Both the position numbers and the translations under genes were made by a program. 11,457 nt of DNA from DASYML01 sp034665545 (GTDB lineage: Bacteria; Acidobacteriota; Blastocatellia; Pyrinomonadales; Pyrinomonadaceae): positions 1 through 11,457 of the forward strand of contig JAXDFO010000236.1 in assembly GCA_034665545.1 (NCBI GenBank), read 5' to 3'. The stretch's first letter is position 1; each line of letters opens with the position of its first letter. Positions 7,676-11,457 of this stretch are shown one piece after another. A model generated the notes under the pieces. It did not search any database, was not told where the DNA came from, and saw only the letters and a list, made by a program, of their open reading frames with translations.

Positions 7676-8419
7676 TCAATCCACGGCGAAGGTGACGTTG
7701 ACGACCGCCGTGATGTCTTTATCGAGGGAGGTCGTGTCGTTCATGCCCTCGCCGGAGACATCGTTGGAGTCTGCGGGAGTGATTTGAAGCACGCCCATTC
7801 TAGCCGAGCGCATACTGCCGATGCTGCTGCCGGTGCTGGAAGCAATCTGCTGTGCGCGGGCCTTGGCGTCTTTGGCGGCTTCTGAGAGCATCTCTATCTT
7901 GAGGTCGCCGAGTTTCGTGTAGTGATATTCCGGCGCGCTGGATTCTATGAGGATGCCCTGGTTAATCAGTTCCGTGGCCTCGCGCGCGAGTTTCTCTATC
8001 TTGTCCACGTCGTTCGAGCGCACTTCCAATTCCTGCTTCAAAGAATAACCAGTGATACGCCCGGACTCTTCCCCGCCCTCTCCGTCCTGGCTCCGCGCGT
8101 GCAGGGTCTGCGAAGTGATGGACGAAATTGTTATCTGGTTCTCCGGGATGCCCTTCGAGATAAGATATTGCTTGACGCGCGGCACGTCGCCCGCGAGAGA
8201 CTTGTAGGCGTCGGCAAGCTGCGTCGCCTCATAGGAAACGCCCGCGCGCCAGATGACCAGGTCCGACTTGATACGCTTGCGCGCCGAACCCGTCACGACA
8301 ATCGTCTGGTCCCGGCTCTTGACCCGTATGATGGCCCAGGAGCCGATGATTGACGAAAGCACCAGCGCCACCGCCAGCGCAAAACCCGCATTAAAAATTC
8401 CATTTCTTTCACCGTTCAT
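7676..8419 (-). CDS. SIMPL domain-containing protein (DUF541, YggE-like)
   Basis: This encodes a 247-residue protein with one N-terminal membrane helix (about 9-31) and a SIMPL/DUF541 domain from about 38 to the end. Family features visible are the opening IVVTGSARKRIKSDLVIWRA strand pattern, the helix-rich middle, the PEYHYTKLGDLKIEMLSEAAKDA block at about 164-186, and the closing ITAVVNVTFAVD strand. SIMPL proteins are periplasmic or membrane-anchored and are linked to oxidative-stress tolerance (E. coli YggE) or to signalling-complex binding in mammals; the biochemical role is unclear. The start is secured by a near-ideal ribosome site at 8425-8436. The gene has its own upstream gap and is flanked by palindromic elements on both sides, so it is likely its own transcription unit. 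Confidence 0.93.
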   Translation of the reverse strand: MNGERNGIFNAGFALAVALVLSSIIGSWAIIRVKSRDQTIVVTGSARKRIKSDLVIWRAGVSYEATQLADAYKSLAGDVPRVKQYLISKGIPENQITISSITSQTLHARSQDGEGGEESGRITGYSLKQELEVRSNDVDKIEKLAREATELINQGILIESSAPEYHYTKLGDLKIEMLSEAAKDAKARAQQIASSTGSSIGSMRSARMGVLQITPADSNDVSGEGMNDTTSLDKDITAVVNVTFAVD

Positions 8420-8424
8420 GTTTG

Positions 8425-8436
8425 TCTCCTCCTCCC
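8425..8436 (-). promoter_or_regulatory. strong Shine-Dalgarno site of the SIMPL gene
   Basis: On the minus strand GGGAGGAGGAGA lies five bases before the ATG at 8419. It is the strongest ribosome-binding site in the window and fixes this start. A weak promoter-like pair (TTGGCA at 8475-8470 and TCTAAC at 8450-8445, 19-base spacer) lies upstream. Confidence 0.75.
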
Positions 8437-8538
8437 AACGTCATGTTAGACGCAAACCCTCAAGCCCTTTGCCAACTCAACTATGTGGACAACCACAGTG
8501 CGCGACGGTAAAAGCACTGGAACGAAGAAAAGGCAACA

Positions 8539-8596
8539 GGCAACAGGAAGGCGGAAGCCGCTTGTAATTAATAGCGGCTTCCGCCTTCCTGTTGCC
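8539..8596. repeat. perfect 24-bp inverted repeat with flanking GGCAACA copies
   Basis: Arms 8539-8562 and 8573-8596 are exact reverse complements around a 10-base AT-rich loop. Outside them lie further copies of the same end motif: AGGCAACA at about 8531-8538 on the left and its complement TGTTGCCT at about 8611-8618 on the right, giving a nested structure of about 90 bp. It begins 27 bases after the stop of the 8623-9285 gene (minus strand) and is followed there by TTTTC, so it could terminate that gene. The nested motif copies also suit a dispersed palindromic or MITE-like element. Confidence 0.85.
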
Positions 8597-8622
8597 TTTG
8601 ACCTCTTTACTGTTGCCTTCTC

Positions 8623-9285
8623 TTACTGCGGTGTTGGCTTCTTGACCTCGGTGCGAGGGGAGCGTTCGACGTGGCTGCTGCTATTCCAGAGGGTGAGGAG
8701 GGCGCGGTCGTCCGGGAACTTGTTACGGATGAGGGTGTCTAGTTGCTTGACTATCTTCTGCCCGCGCGCGAGGAGGTCGTCAATGTGGGCGGTGGCGGCG
8801 ACATGTTGTTCGGTGCCGAGGTTCTGGCTATTGACGGTTGCTTCAAAGGCTGTGAGGTTGGCTTGAAGTTGTTCCAGGAAATCGGCTGGCATTTCGTTTT
8901 GGAGGAACCTGGCCTTGAGTGGCGTCGCGTTGGTGTGGAAGGCGCGCGCGGCCCCGGCGAGGGCGGTGTCGTTGCGCGCGGGCATCTGGAAGGCTTCGGC
9001 GAGGCCGGGAGTATCCATATCCATCGTGCGCGCCGTACGGTTGATGGCGGCGAGGCTTTCGCGCAGTTTCTCGCGCGCCGCAGCCTTACTGCTCGAACCC
9101 TGTTTCGCCACGCGCTTGCCGGAATCCTGCTCACCAATATGTCCCTGCAACTCCGTGACGAGAGCCTTGAGCGCGTCGAACTGCGCCCGAAACGTAGAGC
9201 CGTCGGGAAACACGTCCACCCGATCCGCCCCCAGGTCACGCACGCGCACGAACATTTCATAAATACGTCTATCGCTGTCTTGCAT
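8623..9285 (-). CDS. alpha-helical protein of unknown function (Acidobacteriota-type family)
   Basis: This encodes a 220-residue, almost wholly helical, soluble protein with no signal peptide and no membrane helix. I prefer the ATG at 9285 (MQDSDRRIYEMFVRVRD), with AAGGA about 11-12 bases upstream, over an in-frame TTG at 9336. Recognisable blocks are AAAREKLRESLAAINRTARTM in the middle, MPADFLEQLQANLTAFEA, and HVAATAHIDDLLARGQKIV near the end. These match, from memory, a family of hypothetical proteins often present in several copies in Acidobacteriota and related genomes. No catalytic residues stand out; it may be a helical-bundle structural or binding protein. I cannot assign a function. 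It ends in a Lys/Pro-rich tail just before the inverted repeat at 8539-8596. Confidence 0.85.
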   Translation of the reverse strand: MQDSDRRIYEMFVRVRDLGADRVDVFPDGSTFRAQFDALKALVTELQGHIGEQDSGKRVAKQGSSSKAAAREKLRESLAAINRTARTMDMDTPGLAEAFQMPARNDTALAGAARAFHTNATPLKARFLQNEMPADFLEQLQANLTAFEATVNSQNLGTEQHVAATAHIDDLLARGQKIVKQLDTLIRNKFPDDRALLTLWNSSSHVERSPRTEVKKPTPQ

Positions 9286-9472
9286 GGTTGGAATCGTCCT
9301 TTCATCGTAAGGGAAGAACGTGCGGGCATTCTTCAAGTTCAGGACCGTGGGAATTACCGTTTCTGTACGCGAGGGAATTACAAAAGGTAAGCCCGTGAGT
9401 GGGGCTGATTATACGCGCATCCGACCGCCTACGGCAAAGAGTTTCGCCCGCGTGCGAAAGGGCCGGACGCCC
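9286..9472. other. non-coding leader between the helical-protein gene and the repeat array, with decayed repeat units
   Basis: I see no gene here. The part next to 9285 should hold the promoter and leader of the minus-strand gene at 8623-9285, but no clear -35/-10 pair stands out. At 9434-9453 (GCAAAGAGTTTC start) and 9454-9472 (GCGAAAGG start) there are two degenerate copies of the adjoining array unit with lengths of 20 and 19 bases, suggesting the array once extended further and has decayed at this end. Confidence 0.5.
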
Positions 9473-9745
9473 GCAAAGCCATTCCGGCACGTTGCAAAGC
9501 CATTCCTGCAAGCTGCAAAGGCAATCCTGCACGCTGTAAAGCCATTCCCGCGCCCTGCAAGAGCATTCCAACATCATGCAAAGCCATTCTTGCAGCCCGC
9601 AATGGCAATCTTGCAGCCTGCAATGGCAATCTTGCGCCCTGCAAAGCCATTCCCGCACCCTGCAAAGCCATTCCTGCAACGCGCAAAGCTCTCCCAACAT
9701 CATGCAAAGCCATTCCGACAGCGTGCAAAGCCGTTCACGCGCGCG
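9473..9745. repeat. array of thirteen exactly 21-bp tandem repeats
   Basis: Thirteen consecutive units start at 9473, 9494, 9515 and so on every 21 bases to 9725, with no insertion or deletion. Each has a conserved 12-base core GCAAAGCCATTC (exact in six units, one or a few changes in most others) and a variable 9-base tail. Units 3, 7 and 8 share a paired change in the core (C to G at 7 and T to A at 10). Units 5 and 11 share the identical tail CAACATCAT. There are no spacers, so it is not CRISPR. The length is seven codons, so several frames stay open on both strands; the minus frame continuous with the adjoining methyltransferase fragment reads as GMALQ-type heptads. It fills the gap between the genes at 8623-9285 and 9846-11282. 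Confidence 0.95.
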
Positions 9746-9839
9746 GCACGCACAAATCCAGAAAGTGCTGCTGCGATGCAGCGCGTTCCGTCAGTTCCAC
9801 CTTGCGCCACTTGGCGACGAATTCTCTGACCGTCATCAT
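9735..9839 (-). pseudogene. 5' remnant of an MmeI-like / class I SAM-dependent DNA methyltransferase gene
   Basis: Reading the minus strand from the ATG at 9839 gives MMTVREFVAKWRKVELTE, then RAASQQHFLDLC, then VPRA and a TGA. The first 30 residues match the conserved start of large (roughly 900-1100 aa) MmeI-type methyltransferases (the MmeI_N-like pattern EFxxKWRxxxLxERxxxQxHFxDLC), recalled from family knowledge. Homology ends at Cys30 (about 9750), essentially where the 21-bp array begins. The expected continuation (RLLG followed by a Pro-rich stretch, then the catalytic NPPY-bearing body) is absent downstream. The ATG lies six bases after the stop of the 478-aa gene, with GAGGG at 9852-9856, so the full gene was probably its operon partner. 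Whether the stump is still translated is unknown. Confidence 0.75.
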
Positions 9840-9845
9840 GTTTGT

Positions 9846-11282
9846 TTAAATCCCTCGCAGGCTTCCGGCGAGCGCGCCGACGGCGGATGCGGCAGGGTCT
9901 TTGAGGGGGCCGGGGCGAGGGTTGAGGAGTTGGAAGCGTGTCTTGATGAGATGGCCGAGGCTCAGGCCGAGGCTCGTGTCCAGTTCGCATAACTCGTCCG
10001 CCACGGCGCGATAGGAGACGCGCTCGAAGGCTTCACGGATGCTGGCAGCCAGGGTGTCCAGACCCTCTACGAGTATCACCTCGACTTCGCTTCCGCTACG
10101 CGCACGACGGCGCGCATGGTCGCGCAAGCGCACGCGCGCTTCGTCCTGGACCTCTCCGGTCGTGACCAAGAAGAGATGCGCGCCGCCCGTCTCCAACAGT
10201 TTATCGAAGGCGCGGCGCGCGTGGGCCAACATCAAATCGCCGTCCCTCAAGACGAAGAGAAAAGTTTCATCGCAGACCTGCGCCAGCATGTGGCCTTCGC
10301 CTTCGCTCTCGTCCTGCTCGACGGCTATCTGCTTTTCGTTGAGGCCGAGTTCGCGCAGCGCGGCGTAGGTTCTCTTGACGAGCCAGGAGCCGTCTTCGAG
10401 CAGGTCCGCGACCGCGTCCGTCGGCTTGATGAAATCCTCCACCTTCTCGTCAGCGATGCTCGCGCCGCACTCGCTGCAAATAGCATTGCTCGCGGTTATC
10501 ACGTTGAGAGCCTCCGGCGACGGCAGGCGAAAGAGTGGCCGCCCGACCTTGCGGCAACTGACCAGCATCTCGCGGCGCAGGAGTCCCGCGCCCGAGAGCT
10601 TGTTGATGAGAGCTTCGCTTTCCAACTCCGTCTCGTCGCCCGTCAAGAGTTCCGCGACGCGCCCGCCCGGATGCGTCTCCCTGAGCCTGTGCAGAAAACG
10701 TCTCGCCCCAGCATCCTCCAACAGTTCCAAGGCGCGTGACTGCTCGCCCTTCATCTCTTGATGAACGCGCGGCGCGCCGCCCGCGCTGGCGATGCGAAAG
10801 TGGGCCAACGCAACGCCCTCCGCGAAGGGGCGCGAGGCGCGCGGCTTCCACTCTAGAGGCTCATCATCATCTTCGCCCTCATCTTCGCCCCCGGCTGTGC
10901 TTGAAGGTCGCAGGGCTTTTATGGCCTCCGTGACGTTGCGGCAAAAGGCTTCGAGTTTCTTGAGCGGCTCGGTCGTCTCTGCCTCGTGGATGATGCCCGC
11001 GCGCAGCAGTTCATTGCCGAAGATGAGGAAGAGCACGTAGTCCTCAAAGCAGAACACGTCGCCGCGCACGTAGGGCGTGCCCTCCTCCTCTTCGGTCCAG
11101 GCCGCCAGGTCGCGCTCCATCAAGGGCACGCGCTCCTCGCCCAGTAGAGCCTGCTCGTAACAGGCCAGGCGCGTCGTGCGTATGAGCGGCGTCAGTCCCT
11201 TCTCATCCAGTCCACGCAAAACGGAGAGGCGCGCCGCGCCGTCAAGCGATTGGCCGTAGACTTTGCTTTCTATAAATAGCAT
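9846..11282 (-). CDS. 478-aa protein of unknown function with probable winged-helix region and a CxxC pair
   Basis: The start is ATG at 11282; an in-frame stop lies eight codons upstream, so no earlier start exists, and the ribosome site is weak. The protein is soluble with no signal peptide. Residues 1-125 form an unrecognised helical domain (MLFIESKVYGQSLDGAARL start). Residues 130-142 are an acidic linker (GGEDEGEDDDEPLEW). Residues 183-260 look like a winged-helix fold: a helix, then ALINKLSGAGLLRREMLVS as recognition helix and first wing strand, then GRPLFRLPSPEAL. A single pair CSEC at 269-272 could be half of a zinc knuckle. Residues 340-450 alternate strands and helices (FLFVLRDGDLMLAHARRAF, HLFLVTTGEV, EVEVILVEGLDT), Rossmann- or nuclease-like in rhythm. 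It lies directly upstream of the methyltransferase stump, so a regulator or accessory of a modification system is conceivable. I do not recognise the family. Confidence 0.88.
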   Translation of the reverse strand: MLFIESKVYGQSLDGAARLSVLRGLDEKGLTPLIRTTRLACYEQALLGEERVPLMERDLAAWTEEEEGTPYVRGDVFCFEDYVLFLIFGNELLRAGIIHEAETTEPLKKLEAFCRNVTEAIKALRPSSTAGGEDEGEDDDEPLEWKPRASRPFAEGVALAHFRIASAGGAPRVHQEMKGEQSRALELLEDAGARRFLHRLRETHPGGRVAELLTGDETELESEALINKLSGAGLLRREMLVSCRKVGRPLFRLPSPEALNVITASNAICSECGASIADEKVEDFIKPTDAVADLLEDGSWLVKRTYAALRELGLNEKQIAVEQDESEGEGHMLAQVCDETFLFVLRDGDLMLAHARRAFDKLLETGGAHLFLVTTGEVQDEARVRLRDHARRRARSGSEVEVILVEGLDTLAASIREAFERVSYRAVADELCELDTSLGLSLGHLIKTRFQLLNPRPGPLKDPAASAVGALAGSLRGI

Positions 11283-11457
11283 GGTCAGCCCACTTTCTTT
11301 TCACTCTTCGCTGCGCCGCGAATGCTATCACGCGAGTGGGCCAAATATCCATGCTCGGCCCCGCGCATCCTTCAAGTTGACCGGACCCGTATTCTGTTGA
11401 GACGCTAAATCGTTGCGGGCAGATTGACCTGTAGCAATGTGACAACCCATTGTGCCC
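11283..11457. other. upstream region of the 478-aa gene
   Basis: These 175 bases should contain the minus-strand promoter of the gene at 9846-11282. Elements such as TTGTCA and TTGAAG occur, but none has a convincing -10 partner. No RNA gene, terminator or coding fragment is recognised. Confidence 0.4.

Noticed and set aside
9302..9703. Minus-strand Cys/Trp-rich repeat frame (LQEWLCR heptads)
   Set aside because: It is another frame of the same array with no start signal; its rich Cys/Trp content is a by-product of the repeat sequence.
9473..9745. Possible CRISPR array
   Set aside because: Units are contiguous 21-mers with no unique spacers, the 9-base tails are partly shared, and no cas genes are present.
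9320..9829. Plus-strand open frame of 169 codons through the 21-bp array (AKPFLQP heptads)
   Set aside because: It is open mainly because the unit is a multiple of three; it starts at a GTG with a poor ribosome site and runs antisense to the helical-protein leader and the methyltransferase remnant.
10116..10739. 207-codon plus-strand open frame opposite the 478-aa gene
   Set aside because: It is an antisense shadow in GC-rich coding DNA; the minus-strand frame spans the whole region and has normal protein character.
11242..11445. 67-codon minus-strand open frame overlapping the start of the 478-aa gene
   Set aside because: It has no ribosome site, no recognisable similarity, and overlaps the better-supported gene in another frame.

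Overview
The window looks like chromosomal DNA from a moderately GC-rich Gram-negative bacterium, most likely an Acidobacteriota member (Blastocatellia-like). This is inferred from family content: a reaction-centre-type dihaem cytochrome c fused to a sorting-protein-like domain, a 220-aa helical protein and a Gly/Tyr/Asn-rich secreted protein of kinds I associate with that phylum, and CACAGAG-type intergenic palindromes. No rRNA, tRNA or marker gene is present to confirm it.

Layout. (1) 2-3818, plus strand: an export operon made of two ABC half-transporters flanking a small four-helix membrane protein. The first half-transporter is cut by the window edge. The two ATPase domains carry complementary defects (Asp for the catalytic Glu in the first, LSVGQ for LSGGQ in the second), as expected for a heterodimeric exporter with one degenerate ATP site. 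(2) 3819-4037 is a gap with nothing recognised; 4038-4655 encodes a secreted Gly/Tyr/Asn-rich protein, followed by a strong bidirectional terminator (4690-4728) shared with the convergent cytochrome gene. (3) 4745-11282, minus strand: dihaem cytochrome c, a lytic-transglycosylase-like secreted protein, a SIMPL-domain protein, a helical protein of unknown function, and a 478-aa protein of unknown function with a probable winged-helix region. The intergenic gaps here hold two unrelated palindromic elements (7500-7595 and 8539-8596).

The most unusual part is 9286-9845. Six bases after the 478-aa gene ends, an initiation codon opens 34 codons whose first 30 or so match the N-terminus of MmeI-like/class I SAM-dependent DNA methyltransferases. 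Homology then stops abruptly at an array of thirteen exactly 21-bp repeats (9473-9745). The methyltransferase frame runs into the array in phase, interrupted by a single TGA that differs by one base from the Gly codon found at that place in most units. The locus therefore looks like the stump of a restriction-modification or methyltransferase gene whose body has been lost or replaced by a heptad-encoding repeat array.

The genes in the window do not form one pathway. Most products act in or beyond the cytoplasmic membrane (export, periplasmic electron transfer, cell-wall turnover). The exceptions are the 478-aa protein and the methyltransferase remnant, which may be what is left of a DNA-modification operon, and the 220-aa helical protein, whose location is unclear.
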